DNA of 62,394 bases from JANMDS01 sp031430575 (GTDB lineage Bacteria; Pseudomonadota; Gammaproteobacteria; Burkholderiales; Casimicrobiaceae), in assembly GCA_031430575.1 (NCBI GenBank), contig JANPBT010000078.1:1-62394 (forward strand), read 5' to 3'. The translations under genes were made by a program, and so were the position numbers. Shown piece by piece: positions 1 to 8,701 of the stretch; position 1 is the stretch's first letter; each line of letters starts with the position of its first letter. The notes under the pieces were generated by a model that saw only the letters and a program-made list of their open reading frames with translations, ran no database searches and had not been told where the DNA came from.

Positions 1-92
1 TCAGAGCGCTTGCGCGCTTTGGCATCTTCGACTTCTTGAGTCTTTGCTTCTACCGCTTGTAATCTGGTTTGCATCTTTAGCTCCTCGTTCAT
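1..92 (-). CDS. Hypothetical protein, N-terminal part only (runs off the window)
   Basis: An open frame begins with ATG at 90-92 and continues off the left edge. A second in-frame ATG at 72-74 follows a good ribosome binding site (GGAG at about 80-83), so either start is possible. The visible residues are short, charged and helix-prone (QTRLQAVEAKTQEVEDAKAR). It lies just downstream of the double-glycine peptide gene on the same strand and may belong to that operon. The family cannot be recognised from about 30 residues. Confidence 0.4.
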   Translation of the reverse strand, partial: MNEELKMQTRLQAVEAKTQEVEDAKARKRS

Positions 93-116
93 CGAATGAG
101 CCTGACAAATCTCAAT

Positions 117-452
117 CTACACAAAAAACTTTACACCCTCACTGCCACCACCGTCATATGAGGCTCCAGCGTAGTCACCTACTTGACCACTCCCTTCATT
201 AGTACTACCAAGTGGTTTTTCAGACGTATTTCCTGCGCTATATTGATCTTTTATGGCATCCCAAGCCATATTGGATGCTACCCAGCCAGCAAACGTTCCA
301 ACAGGAACGCGTACGGCCTCGTACAACTTTTCGCCAGCAGTAATGACCCTCCTCTTTTCTGAATCTTCGTACCACGTCTGATTTCCATAGCCGTCATCTT
401 CCCAAAAACCACCCGATACAGACCCAACTTCTGCAAATGCAAGATTTCTCAT
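117..452 (-). CDS. Double-glycine leader peptide, candidate microcin/bacteriocin precursor
   Basis: A 111-residue product starts at ATG 452, with GGAG about 5 bases upstream; an in-frame GTG lies at 458. The first 15 residues, MRNLAFAEVGSVSGG, match the leader cleaved by peptidase-containing ABC exporters: Leu at -12, Glu at -8, Val at -7, Val at -4 and Gly-Gly at -2/-1. The predicted mature part begins FWEDDGYG, has a hydrophobic central stretch with Gly spacing (VPVGTFAGWVASNMAW), and a Gly/Ser-rich tail, which suits class II microcins. The adjacent upstream gene on the same strand is a CvaA-like adaptor. The leader call is direct from sequence; toxin activity is inference. It could also be another exported double-glycine peptide. 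No immunity gene or CvaB-type ABC peptidase is visible, and either could lie beyond the left edge. Confidence 0.65.
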   Translation of the reverse strand: MRNLAFAEVGSVSGGFWEDDGYGNQTWYEDSEKRRVITAGEKLYEAVRVPVGTFAGWVASNMAWDAIKDQYSAGNTSEKPLGSTNEGSGQVGDYAGASYDGGGSEGVKFFV

Positions 453-563
453 TTTCACTCCAAATTAAATGCCGGTAAATTACAACCTCGCGTGCCCGAC
501 CGGCAGAAACAAGCGCACAATTTTCAATCGATAATGAACTACATGCAACAAGCTACAAAAACC

Positions 564-1853
564 TCAAACTCTCCCCGCAAACCCAAACACTGGCTCTAAG
601 ACCCACTCGTAGAGCCTTCGTCTATCTTGCAGCACATCCGCTTCTATCGTCATGCCTGCTTTCAGCGGCTGCGCTTTGCCATAGGCTTGAATCGTTTGCT
701 CGCTGAGCTTTACGGTCAGCCGGTAAACCGCTTCATTGCCCGATGCGCCTGCAATCTGCGCCGCAGGTATCACGGCGGCGGCGACTGCGGGCGGCAGCTC
801 AGAGAGTGCGAAAGGGCTTTTGGTGATCGCGGTGACAGTGCCTTTGCCCATGCCAAATTTTTGATAAGGGTAAGTCTCGAAGCGCACTTCTACGCGCTGG
901 CCGGGCTCGATGAAGCCCGCGGCGCGCGCGGGCACGTAGAGCTGGGCTTCGAGCGTGGCGTCTTCTGGCAGAAGGGTGGCGAGGGTTGCGCCGCTGGGCA
1001 TCGTCATGCCGGGCTCGGCGGCAATCGCAGTAACGGTGCCCGCGCGCGGGGCGACCACGAGAGTGCGTCGGCGGGCGGAGTTTTCAACGCGCTCTTGCTC
1101 AAGCGTAGCGATGCTGCGGGCGGTTTGCTCTTTTGCGCCGGTGATCTGCGCGCTCATCTCCGCGCGCTGCGCAGCGAGGCTATCGCGCTCGCGCTTTAAG
1201 CCTGATTCATTGCGCTGGGTCGCTTGCAAGCGGGCTTGCTGCTCCATCAACTCTTCTTGCTTTTGCTGCGTTTGCGCCGCAGGTAAAAAGCCTTTCGCGG
1301 CCAAATCTTCATTGCGCTTAAGCGTAATCTCTGCGAGGGCAACGCGCCTTGCTTGCAGCTCGCGCTCGCCGGCCATTTGCGCCATCTCGCGCTCAAGCCC
1401 GCTCATGCGCTCAAGAAGCGATGAGGCGCGAATGGTGAGCTGGGCGATCGTGGCGCGCCCCTCGGCATCAATGGTTTGCCGCCGGGCATCAATCTGCTGG
1501 GCAATGAGCTTGGCGGTCTCGCCTTGCTCACTTTCGCGCTCCCCGGAGAGAACGAAAAGCGTTTGCCCGGCTTCGACCAATTGCCCTTCGGTGATGCGTT
1601 TTTCGATGACGACGCCGCCAGTGGTCGAGACGATTTTTGCCGCGCCCGCAGTTGGGGCGAGAAGCCCCGCCACACGCGCTTTTTTAGTGTATTGCCCGAC
1701 ATAGCCGAAGGCGAGCGTAGAGGCCGCGAGGCTCACCGAAACTAAAGCGGCGACCGCGTAGCGGATGGGCATGAGCAGCTTTGCTCGGCCATAGAGATGG
1801 CTCGATTGGTGGGCAAGCGCTTCGGCGCGAAAAAGTGACGATTCGCCGCTCAT
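564..1853 (-). CDS. HlyD/CvaA-family periplasmic adaptor of a type I secretion system
   Basis: The protein would link an inner-membrane ABC exporter to an outer-membrane TolC-like channel. The chosen start (ATG 1853) gives an N-terminus MSGESSLFRAEALAHQ like CvaA; an open frame extends upstream to 1937 but lacks convincing start signals. Residues about 25-50 form one membrane segment, followed by a first lipoyl half (GGVVIEKRITEGQLVEAGQ), a long alpha-helical coiled coil (about 110-260), the second lipoyl half (VVAPRAGTVTAIAAEPG), and a beta-barrel domain (VEVRFETYPYQKFGMGKGTV). About 429 residues is normal for the family. A copy of the dispersed repeat encodes IPAAQI near residue 365, and a one-mismatch copy encodes LPAAQ in the coiled coil. 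The double-glycine peptide gene lies about 110 bases downstream, so the two probably act together. Confidence 0.85.
   Translation of the reverse strand: MSGESSLFRAEALAHQSSHLYGRAKLLMPIRYAVAALVSVSLAASTLAFGYVGQYTKKARVAGLLAPTAGAAKIVSTTGGVVIEKRITEGQLVEAGQTLFVLSGERESEQGETAKLIAQQIDARRQTIDAEGRATIAQLTIRASSLLERMSGLEREMAQMAGERELQARRVALAEITLKRNEDLAAKGFLPAAQTQQKQEELMEQQARLQATQRNESGLKRERDSLAAQRAEMSAQITGAKEQTARSIATLEQERVENSARRRTLVVAPRAGTVTAIAAEPGMTMPSGATLATLLPEDATLEAQLYVPARAAGFIEPGQRVEVRFETYPYQKFGMGKGTVTAITKSPFALSELPPAVAAAVIPAAQIAGASGNEAVYRLTVKLSEQTIQAYGKAQPLKAGMTIEADVLQDRRRLYEWVLEPVFGFAGRV
756..769 (-). repeat. Dispersed repeat core, inside the HlyD gene
   Basis: Exact core with AATCTGCGCCGCAGGTAT context at 753-770. 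In the gene's frame it encodes IPAAQI. Confidence 0.9.
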
Positions 1854-2539
1854 ATTGGCGCTGGGTTTGCGCTCGCCGCCGCTATCGCGGCTGTGGTTGC
1901 TCGCGCTGCTCATCGCGGCCAAGCGCAAACAACGCAATTGCTACCAAAATGTGGGACAAAAAAACGCATACGAATACCCGAGACATAGCGGGCAGTCAAT
2001 CGCTGAGCGCCTATTTGTTGTTCTCAAATTGTCCTGGTGTTACGTTGCGTGAGCTCGTAAGGTCGTCGTGAAAAAACTACGCACGACTTTCGGCTGACTG
2101 CTTAATATTCGCAAATTGTTGCAGTAATCCGACTGCCCCGTCGAGCATCAAAAGGAATATCGTTATGCAATTCATCGCGCGGCAATACGATTCTCGAATT
2201 AGCGTCTATCGTTAAAAAATGCGACACGGTCTGAGCGCTTACTTTACTTCGCGGCGTCAAAAATACAATTTACGGCCTGAATCCGCGATGAGCGTCAACG
2301 TGTCCGATCCGTGATTTATCGCTGCGGTATCGCGATGCCGTGCGCATGCCGGTCGCGAGATTTTCGCCTTCCGCCCGTACCGCGGTGGCGCAGTTAAATT
2401 AATTTTTTTGTAGCGCGTGTCGTGCGAGCTTTCTTGTCTATCGCCAGCTCTGCAGAAAATCTGCGGCGCGAATAAATCGCGGCGATGCGGCGCATTCAAA
2501 AGCCTATACTAACGCTATCAAAAAAAGTCGGTTTATCTC
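1854..2539. other. Intergenic region between the HlyD gene and ilvE
   Basis: About 690 bases with no convincing coding frame. It should carry the divergent promoters of the adaptor gene and ilvE. A TATACT hexamer at 2505-2510 could be an ilvE -10 box, but no good -35 box is visible. A sequence at about 2457-2475 resembles a decayed copy of the dispersed repeat. I see no tRNA, riboswitch or mobile element. Confidence 0.5.
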
Positions 2540-3613
2540 ATGGAATTTACCCACCTGCCGCACCCTTCCCCTGCCACTACCGCCCGCCGCGCGGAGATTT
2601 TGGCGAGCCCGGGCTTTGGTAAGCATTTCACCGATCACATGCTCACGATGACTTGGAGCGCGGGCAAAGGATGGCATAGCCCGACGGTCGCGCCCTATGG
2701 GCCGATCATGCTCGATCCAGCCGCGGCGGTATTGCACTATGCGCAAGAAATTTTTGAAGGCATGAAAGCCTATCGCCACCCAGATGGCTCCATCTGGACT
2801 TTCCGCCCGCAGGCAAACGCGGCGCGATTTAACCGATCGGCCAAGCGCATGGCCATGCCCGAGCTGCCAGAGGCAGATTTCGTGAAAGCGCTAGAGACTT
2901 TCGTGCGCACCGATCAGGCTTGGGTCTCCACGATGCCTGAGCATAGCTTGTATCTGCGCCCATTCATGTTTGCCACGGAAGCATTTTTGGGTGTGCGCCC
3001 AGCGAGCGAATACAAATTTATGGTCATCGGCTCCCCGGTCGCCTCTTATTTTGCGGGCGGGATCAAGCCAGTAACGATTTGGCTTTCTGAAAATTTCACC
3101 CGCGCAGCCAAAGGCGGCACTGGCGCTGCGAAATGCGGCGGCAATTACGCCGCGGGCTTGGCTGCGCAAATGGAAGCCAGTGCGCACGGCTGCGATCAAG
3201 TGGTTTTCGTTGATACGGTCGAGCGGAAATGGGTGGAGGAGCTTGGTGGCATGAATTTGTATTTCGTCATGCGCGATGGAACATTGGTCACCCCGCCCAC
3301 GGGAGGCACGATTTTAGAAGGCATTACGCGGATTTCGATTTTTCAACTCGCGCAGGAATTTGGCCTAAAGCCAACTGAGCGGCCGATCTCGATTGATGAG
3401 TGGAAAGCGGGCGTGGCCAATGGTGATGTGCAAGAGATTTTTGCCTGCGGCACCGCAGCGGTGATTACCCCAGTCGGCAAATTAGTCTGGGAAGGCGGCA
3501 GCGTTGGCGAGGGGAAGATTGGTGAAATCACCACGCGCCTACGCACTTCGCTCATGGATGTGCAATTTGGCCGCGCGGCGGATACGCATGGCTGGATGCA
3601 CCGGCTCGTCTAG
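2540..3613 (+). CDS. ilvE: Branched-chain amino acid aminotransferase
   Basis: This PLP enzyme interconverts Val, Leu and Ile with their 2-oxo acids, using 2-oxoglutarate/glutamate as partner, in the cytoplasm. The 357-residue protein is the longer (eukaryote-like) BCAT subtype. It shows AQEIFEGMKAYR near residue 67, the conserved SLYLRPFMFATE segment near 135, the GGNYAAGLAAQMEA segment around 195-208 just after the expected Schiff-base lysine region, and VEELGGMNLYFV near 232. The start at 2540 follows a poor ribosome binding site. Convergent with the GNAT gene, separated by a strong palindrome at 3632-3682. The family call is secure. Confidence 0.93.
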   Translation: MEFTHLPHPSPATTARRAEILASPGFGKHFTDHMLTMTWSAGKGWHSPTVAPYGPIMLDPAAAVLHYAQEIFEGMKAYRHPDGSIWTFRPQANAARFNRSAKRMAMPELPEADFVKALETFVRTDQAWVSTMPEHSLYLRPFMFATEAFLGVRPASEYKFMVIGSPVASYFAGGIKPVTIWLSENFTRAAKGGTGAAKCGGNYAAGLAAQMEASAHGCDQVVFVDTVERKWVEELGGMNLYFVMRDGTLVTPPTGGTILEGITRISIFQLAQEFGLKPTERPISIDEWKAGVANGDVQEIFACGTAAVITPVGKLVWEGGSVGEGKIGEITTRLRTSLMDVQFGRAADTHGWMHRLV

Positions 3614-3631
3614 CGAGCGATCGCGCGCGTT

Positions 3632-3682
3632 TTAAAACTGCGCCGCAGGTATTTCATGCAAATACCTGCGGCGCAGTTTTAA
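3632..3682. terminator. Inverted pair of the dispersed repeat; bidirectional terminator candidate
   Basis: Perfect 23-base arms (3632-3654 and 3660-3682) flank a CATGC loop. Each arm holds one exact repeat core. It lies between convergent ilvE and the GNAT gene, with A/T-rich stem ends, so it could terminate both. Confidence 0.85.
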
Positions 3683-3695
3683 GCAGAAATCACGC

Positions 3696-4190
3696 TCACG
3701 ATTGAAAGCGCTGCACGGTACCTTGCCACCAGCCTTCAGTAATCTGATGCTGAGTGAATTTACCCTGCGTAAATTGCGAAATGGTGCGGAGCCAAAATTC
3801 GCGCGCAGCGTGGTTTTGGGGCATTTGCCCGACTTCCCACTCGCCGGGCAACGAGGCGAAGGTATGGCGCGCTAAGCGTGCGCCGATGCCGTTGCGCCGG
3901 TATTTCTTGAGAACGAAAAACTGATCCATCCAATAGCCTTGCGCGCCGATTTTTACCGCCCGATCTACGAGGGCAAAGCCTGCATAAATGCCCTCGATGG
4001 TCGCGATGCAGGCATGGCAATTTGGATCATCAGAAAAATGCGTAAGGTTGTAACCAAACATGCCGTTTTCATCTAAATCTTGATCCCAAATATCGGAAAG
4101 CTCGTATTGATAAAGCTCTAGCATTTGCGCCAGCGCGCGCTGATCTTTTGGCTGCGCGATTCGAATTTCGAGGGTTGCCGTTGGGTTCAT
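3696..4190 (-). CDS. GNAT-family N-acetyltransferase
   Basis: A 164-residue acetyl-CoA-dependent acyltransferase of unknown substrate. The N-terminal TLEIRIAQPKDQRALAQMLELYQYEL is a typical GNAT beta1-alpha1 start. WMDQFFVLKKYRRNGIGARLARHTF (about 90-115) contains the R/Q-x-x-G-x-G/A pyrophosphate-binding motif as RRNGIG. The end of the domain is NHAAREFWLRTI. It lies 4 bases after the hydrolase gene on the same strand, so the two probably share a transcript ending at 3632-3682. The substrate cannot be inferred. Confidence 0.85.
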   Translation of the reverse strand: MNPTATLEIRIAQPKDQRALAQMLELYQYELSDIWDQDLDENGMFGYNLTHFSDDPNCHACIATIEGIYAGFALVDRAVKIGAQGYWMDQFFVLKKYRRNGIGARLARHTFASLPGEWEVGQMPQNHAAREFWLRTISQFTQGKFTQHQITEGWWQGTVQRFQS

Positions 4191-4194
4191 CGCT

Positions 4195-5352
4195 CTACAC
4201 TCTCTTCGCGCTAGGCGCGAGCCAGTGCAGCATTTGCGCCATCACTTCAGGGTGACTCAGCAAATCTAAGTGCCCCATTTTGTGACCGAGCCATTGGCGG
4301 GATTTCGGGATGGCGAGCGCAGCAGGGCCGAGCGCGCTTGCAATGGGCACTAACCCATCGCCGAGCAATCGCTCTTTTAAATCGCCATCGCGCGCGCCTA
4401 GGCTGGCGGCGATTGCAAAGCCGCGCACGCCTTTTGGCAGCGCAAGCGCTTCATTCGTTTTTTTGGCGGCAGCGCCACCCAAATTACCATCGCGCAAATC
4501 AGTGATACCCGCGCTGCGGATTTTGCCAATGCGCGCAAATGGCGCGGAGTAGGGCACGGCGCCGAGCAAAAGGTCGATCCAATGGCCGCCCCGCTCCAGG
4601 GGCGCTCCGGCATGCGGCGTGCCTAGGAAGATGACGTTTTTCAACACCCGCAGCCAGGCATTTGATGCGCCTTCGCCTACGTGACACGCACTGCGCGTAA
4701 CCAGCCCGCCCATGCTATGGGCGACGATGGTCAGCGAAGTGACTGGCTCAGGCCATCCCGCAATCAGCGCTTCTAACGCTGCGGCAAATTTCACGCCGTT
4801 GTCCGCAATGTGCAAACCGGTGTTGTAGTGGGCATAGATCGGCGTCGCCCCGAGCGCTTTAGCGAGCGCAACGCCATGATCATGCCCAGCCCGCAGCCAT
4901 TGCTGATCGTTCATGCAAAGGCCATGCACGAGGACAATCAAGCGCCCGCCTTCGCGCTTAAACCCAGCATGCAATCGCAAATCCATTTCGATGGCGAGTG
5001 GATTACGGGTCGCGGCCAAATCGTCGCCGATCACGCCATTGATCACCGATAGCAGTGCAGCATGTTGCGGCCCGAGCACGCGTGATTTTTGATTGGGGAA
5101 AATCGGCGTAACTGCGCCAAGCAAAGCATCTGCACTGCCGCCGATCACGCGCGTGCCGCCGCGAATGGTTTTATAAACCAACCCAGCGAGGCCATGCATG
5201 CGCCGCTGCGGCTGCTTAGAAAATAATGACCACGGCGCGGCAACCGTATGGTGCATCGCCTCGATGAGATCGGCGGTGCCCAGCGTGGTGCGGGTGGCGA
5301 GCTGTGCCACGCCGCGCAAATGGGAAATTGGAATTGCTGGAATTTTTGCCAT
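4195..5352 (-). CDS. Lipase-like alpha/beta hydrolase (PGAP1-like)
   Basis: The 385-residue protein has an alpha/beta-hydrolase core: oxyanion-side motif LIVLVHGLCMNDQQW near residue 140, nucleophile elbow VAHSMGGLV near 213 (GxSxG-like), and LGTPHAGAPLERGG near 245, typical of triacylglycerol lipase/PGAP1-like proteins. A late GDGLVP and GHLDLLSHPEV could supply Asp and His of the triad. The N-terminal ~130 residues are Ala/Gly/Leu-rich without a clear signal peptide. The start at 5352 is upstream of the GNAT gene in an apparent two-gene operon. It faces away from prmA. Substrate unknown; ester or lipid hydrolysis is inferred from the family. Confidence 0.82.
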   Translation of the reverse strand: MAKIPAIPISHLRGVAQLATRTTLGTADLIEAMHHTVAAPWSLFSKQPQRRMHGLAGLVYKTIRGGTRVIGGSADALLGAVTPIFPNQKSRVLGPQHAALLSVINGVIGDDLAATRNPLAIEMDLRLHAGFKREGGRLIVLVHGLCMNDQQWLRAGHDHGVALAKALGATPIYAHYNTGLHIADNGVKFAAALEALIAGWPEPVTSLTIVAHSMGGLVTRSACHVGEGASNAWLRVLKNVIFLGTPHAGAPLERGGHWIDLLLGAVPYSAPFARIGKIRSAGITDLRDGNLGGAAAKKTNEALALPKGVRGFAIAASLGARDGDLKERLLGDGLVPIASALGPAALAIPKSRQWLGHKMGHLDLLSHPEVMAQMLHWLAPSAKRV

Positions 5353-5406
5353 TGCGATATTGTGCGCGCTTTGGCCGCAGGGCTCAATAGCGCACGCAAA
5401 TCCGCA

Positions 5407-5472
5407 AATACCTGCGGCGCAGATGAGGGCATTTCAGCGCTCAAACGCACGAAATCTGCGCCGCAGGTATGG
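5407..5472. repeat. Inverted pair of the dispersed repeat between divergent genes
   Basis: Exact cores at 5409-5422 (forward) and 5456-5469 (reverse), 33 bases apart. The flanking genes are divergent, so this pair cannot be an ordinary end-of-gene terminator. Confidence 0.88.
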
Positions 5473-5509
5473 CCATTACAATGGGTGACTGAACACTCAT
5501 CTCCCTCGA

Positions 5510-6424
5510 ATGAACTATTGGCACGCGCTGACTTTTGTTGCTCCCGAATCTACAGTCGAAGCGGCTACGGAATTGCTGATGGCAGCAGGCGCTTTGAGCG
5601 CAGATGTCGCCGATGCTGATGCGGGCACTTTGGCAGAGCAAGCCATATTTCGCGAGCCCAATGAGGCGAGCCCACTGCGCTGGTCGAGCAATCGGGTCAC
5701 CGCAATGTTCGACGCGGACGCCACTCCCGCAGCGCTGGAAGCGCTTGCGTATTCCGTAGGCAACGAACTTGCATTTACCGCGCAACACGTCGCGGTATCG
5801 CGTATCGACGATGCCGATTGGGTGCGCTTAACCCAATCGCAATTTTCCCCGATTGAAATCGAGCCCGCGCTTTGGATCGTGCCGACGTGGTGCACGCCGC
5901 CCAAGCCCAATGCGCTCAATTTAATCCTCGATCCCGGCATGGCCTTTGGCACTGGCAGCCACCCAACCACTGCGCTTTGCCTGCGCTGGCTCGCGCAAGG
6001 CGCGCGCGATGGCTGGCTTTTGGGGGCGGACGTGCTCGACTACGGCTGCGGCTCCGGTATTTTAGGAATCGCCGCAGCGCGACTCGGCGCAAAAAGCGTG
6101 ATCGGCACTGATATCGATGCCCATTCGCTGACCGTGGCGACCCAGAACGCCGAGCGAAACTGCGCCGCAGGTATTGCATGGGTTATGCCTGATGCCGTGC
6201 CCCAGCAGCAATTCCCAATACTAGTGGCGAATATTTTGGCGAATCCGTTGTGCGTGCTTGCGCCTTTGCTCAGCGGCATGCTCGCGCAGGGTGGGCGATT
6301 AGCGCTCTCGGGGATTTTGACTGAGCAAATTGACAAAGTCACCACCGCCTACGCGCCTTGGGTTTCGCTGCAAGTTACGGCACAATGCGACGGCTGGCAA
6401 TTACTGACCGGCCAACGCAAATAG
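5510..6424 (+). CDS. prmA: Ribosomal protein L11 methyltransferase
   Basis: PrmA uses S-adenosylmethionine to methylate ribosomal protein L11. The 304-residue length is typical. The N-terminal substrate domain starts MNYWHALTFVAPE, and the SAM-binding domain has DPGMAFGTGSHPTTALCLRWL near 143 and VLDYGCGSGILGIAAARLGA near 180 (motif I). VANILANPL near 240 is the NPPF-like catalytic-loop equivalent. It is followed after 3 bases by the DUF3426 gene, an arrangement common in betaproteobacteria. One exact repeat copy lies at 6160-6173, encoding NCAAGI. Confidence 0.95.
   Translation: MNYWHALTFVAPESTVEAATELLMAAGALSADVADADAGTLAEQAIFREPNEASPLRWSSNRVTAMFDADATPAALEALAYSVGNELAFTAQHVAVSRIDDADWVRLTQSQFSPIEIEPALWIVPTWCTPPKPNALNLILDPGMAFGTGSHPTTALCLRWLAQGARDGWLLGADVLDYGCGSGILGIAAARLGAKSVIGTDIDAHSLTVATQNAERNCAAGIAWVMPDAVPQQQFPILVANILANPLCVLAPLLSGMLAQGGRLALSGILTEQIDKVTTAYAPWVSLQVTAQCDGWQLLTGQRK
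6160..6173 (-). repeat. Dispersed repeat core, inside prmA
   Basis: Exact core, antisense to the gene; the coding strand reads AACTGCGCCGCAGGTATT, encoding NCAAGI. Confidence 0.9.
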
Positions 6425-6427
6425 CCT

Positions 6428-7609
6428 ATGGACGACGCTTACCTCCCGATTACCCGCTGCCCGCACTGCAAGACTGCTTTTCGCGTGCGCGAATCGCAGC
6501 TCACGCAGCGCCGGGGCATGGTGCGGTGCGGCGGCTGCCGAAGCGTTTTCAATGCGATCCAGCAGATGTTGCATCAACGGGGCAATACGATTACGATCGT
6601 GTCGCCAACGGATTCATCGCTACCGCCTGGCTACGACGAGCCGCCTCCGCTAAACCCACTCACGCTCATGCCCGAGCGCGACCCGTCAAGCCCGCGCGCC
6701 GAACGCACCGCACCGCTGGGCACGCAATCGCCTGCGGTCGATCAACCGAAGCATCAGGGCGATGGCGGCGATTTCCAAAGTCAAAGCCCGATTGATCAGG
6801 CCGCTGATTTCGGCTTGCAAACAAACGCGGTGAGCGCGCGCGGCGAGACCGTTGGCGAAGCGTCTACGCTCCCGCCAAGCGCATTCACCGGCACGAGCGC
6901 ACTCGCTGCGATAGGGGCCACGTCAACGCCGTTAGCGTTGCCCACTTCAACGCCGCACCCCACGCCCGTGCCGACGCCATCGCCGACGACGCAATACATC
7001 GAGCCCAACCACGAAATTTCCACCGATGAGCTCGAGGCTAAGCTCGCGGGAAAGCCAAAGCCGATGGATGCTGTTGAGCGCTTTGAGTGGAAGCAGTCGC
7101 GCCCGCAACGCCCGGCGTGGATCGGGGTGGCGTGGATGCTCGCAGCGATTGCGCTCACGCTCGCCTTAGCAGCGCAGCTGTTGATCGGTTACCGCAACGA
7201 CATCGTGATGCGTCTGCCGCAATCACGCGAAATTTTCACCCAGCTCTGCGCGCCCCTCGGCTGCACCATCGCCCCGCCAGAGCGCCCAGCCTCGCTTATG
7301 ATCGACGGCGCAGAATTTCAGGCCGATACCTCCCACACGGGGCTTTACATTTTTACCGCCACCATGCGCAACCGGCACGAGCATGGGGCGGCCTACCCGC
7401 ATTTGGTCATTACGCTCACCGGCTTAAACAACGCGGTATTGAGTCGTCGCATTTTTGCGCCCACCCAATATGCGCCCGGCAGCGCCGATCTTAAAAATGG
7501 GCTTGCGGGCAATAGCGAAATTGAGTTCAAGCTCTTTCTCGATGCCAGCACCATCAACCCCATCGGCTTTGATGTGCGCACAACGTACACGCCGGGCACG
7601 GCGACCTAA
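6428..7609 (+). CDS. Zinc-ribbon and DUF3426 domain membrane protein
   Basis: The 393-residue protein starts with an MJ0042-type zinc ribbon: CPHC near residue 12 and CGGC near 37 (TRCPHCKTAFRVRESQ). A long Pro/Thr/Ser-rich linker (about 60-210) follows, then one membrane segment (IGVAWMLAAIALTLALAAQLLIGY, about 237-260) and a C-terminal DUF3426 domain with PLGCTIAPPERPASLMIDGAEF. The topology suggests a cytoplasmic zinc ribbon and a periplasmic DUF3426 domain. It directly follows prmA and precedes a VanZ gene by 12 bases. Function unknown. Confidence 0.88.
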   Translation: MDDAYLPITRCPHCKTAFRVRESQLTQRRGMVRCGGCRSVFNAIQQMLHQRGNTITIVSPTDSSLPPGYDEPPPLNPLTLMPERDPSSPRAERTAPLGTQSPAVDQPKHQGDGGDFQSQSPIDQAADFGLQTNAVSARGETVGEASTLPPSAFTGTSALAAIGATSTPLALPTSTPHPTPVPTPSPTTQYIEPNHEISTDELEAKLAGKPKPMDAVERFEWKQSRPQRPAWIGVAWMLAAIALTLALAAQLLIGYRNDIVMRLPQSREIFTQLCAPLGCTIAPPERPASLMIDGAEFQADTSHTGLYIFTATMRNRHEHGAAYPHLVITLTGLNNAVLSRRIFAPTQYAPGSADLKNGLAGNSEIEFKLFLDASTINPIGFDVRTTYTPGTAT

Positions 7610-7621
7610 GGCGCATCGCGC

Positions 7622-8701
7622 ATGGCGCGCGTAACGCACCCGACCACCGAAAACAGCCGTCTGCCACTCTTTATTGCGCTGGCAGTCGCGCTGATGATCG
7701 TCTACGTTTCGCTCGAGCCTTTTGCCGGATGGCATTGGCCAGAATCAAATCTGATCACCCAATTTTTAGGCAACGAAGGCCGCCGCAAATGGCTGCCATT
7801 TGATCTGCTCGTTAATGCCGCCATCTATATTCCGCTAGGATTTGGATTAATGGGAGTGCAGCGATCAGCGCCGCATGCGCTGCTTTTGGCAACCCTGCTC
7901 TCGCTATCGCTAGAGCTCACCCAAGCCGCCCTACCCACGCGCCAATCGTCGCTGATCGACTGGTTGAGCAATACCTGCGGCGCAATTTTAGGCATTGCGC
8001 TTTACGCCGCCTATGCCGGCGCGACGACGCTACGCACGCGCGCGCATCGCGCCCGACGCTATTTATTGCCCGGTGCGCGCGGTGATTTTGGGATCATTAT
8101 TCTGCTCATTTTTTTATTTGCCCATATCAATCCGGGGCAGCCGCTTTTTGCCTCCACTTTTTTAGTTCCTGAAGATCGCACCACCGAGCCGGGGCTCGCG
8201 CTTTTGCAAACCGCGCATACGATGCTGAACTTCATCGCGATTGGTTTATTTGCTGATTTGCTCGTGCGCACGCGCGTAAGCGGCGGCATCATGATGATCA
8301 CCACGCTGCTGATTGCAGTGGCGAGCAAATCGCTTTTAGCCGCGATGCTGCTGCGCCCCGGCGCCTGGGGAGCTTGGCTTTCTGCGCCGGTCTTGCTCGG
8401 CATGGTGATCGCGGCACTGGCGCTGACCGTGCTCTTTTGGCTGCCCGCATCGCGCAAACGGGTTATCTGCAATATCGCAGCGATCGTCGCCTTAGTCTTG
8501 CCTGTGCTTGCGCCCGATTGGCTTTTTGCCAAGGCGCCGCTGCGGGCTTTTGATTGGCACTACGGTCATCTCTTAAACTTCAATAGTCTTTCACAAACCC
8601 TTTTGCGTATCTGGCCGCTTTTGGTCTCGGTTTACTTGCTCACCACCGCGGGCAATCCCTACCAAGACCCAAAAGCAGCGAGCGCAAGCCCACCCTCATG
8701 A
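7622..8701 (+). CDS. VanZ-family multispanning membrane protein
   Basis: A 359-residue hydrophobic protein with about nine predicted membrane segments. The N-terminal half has the VanZ-like pattern: a first helix near 12-28, FDLLVNAAIYIPLGFGLMG near 60, and LSLELTQAALPTRQSSLIDWLSNTCGAILG near 97-125. The C-terminal half adds further helices of unknown role. The start at 7622 follows a weak ribosome binding site. Its stop overlaps the next start (ATGA at 8698-8701), implying translational coupling with the ferredoxin gene. A repeat variant (core ending GCGCAA) at 7971 encodes NTCGAI. VanZ proteins are linked to teicoplanin resistance, but most relatives are uncharacterised. Confidence 0.83.
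   Translation: MARVTHPTTENSRLPLFIALAVALMIVYVSLEPFAGWHWPESNLITQFLGNEGRRKWLPFDLLVNAAIYIPLGFGLMGVQRSAPHALLLATLLSLSLELTQAALPTRQSSLIDWLSNTCGAILGIALYAAYAGATTLRTRAHRARRYLLPGARGDFGIIILLIFLFAHINPGQPLFASTFLVPEDRTTEPGLALLQTAHTMLNFIAIGLFADLLVRTRVSGGIMMITTLLIAVASKSLLAAMLLRPGAWGAWLSAPVLLGMVIAALALTVLFWLPASRKRVICNIAAIVALVLPVLAPDWLFAKAPLRAFDWHYGHLLNFNSLSQTLLRIWPLLVSVYLLTTAGNPYQDPKAASASPPS

Noticed and set aside
627..1704. Long plus-strand open frames across the HlyD gene
   Set aside because: They are antisense to a clear HlyD-family gene and have Arg/Ala/Cys-rich shadow composition.
2257..2499. 80-codon minus-strand open frame upstream of ilvE
   Set aside because: No start signal, Arg/His-rich composition typical of non-coding frames, and it lies in the divergent promoter region.
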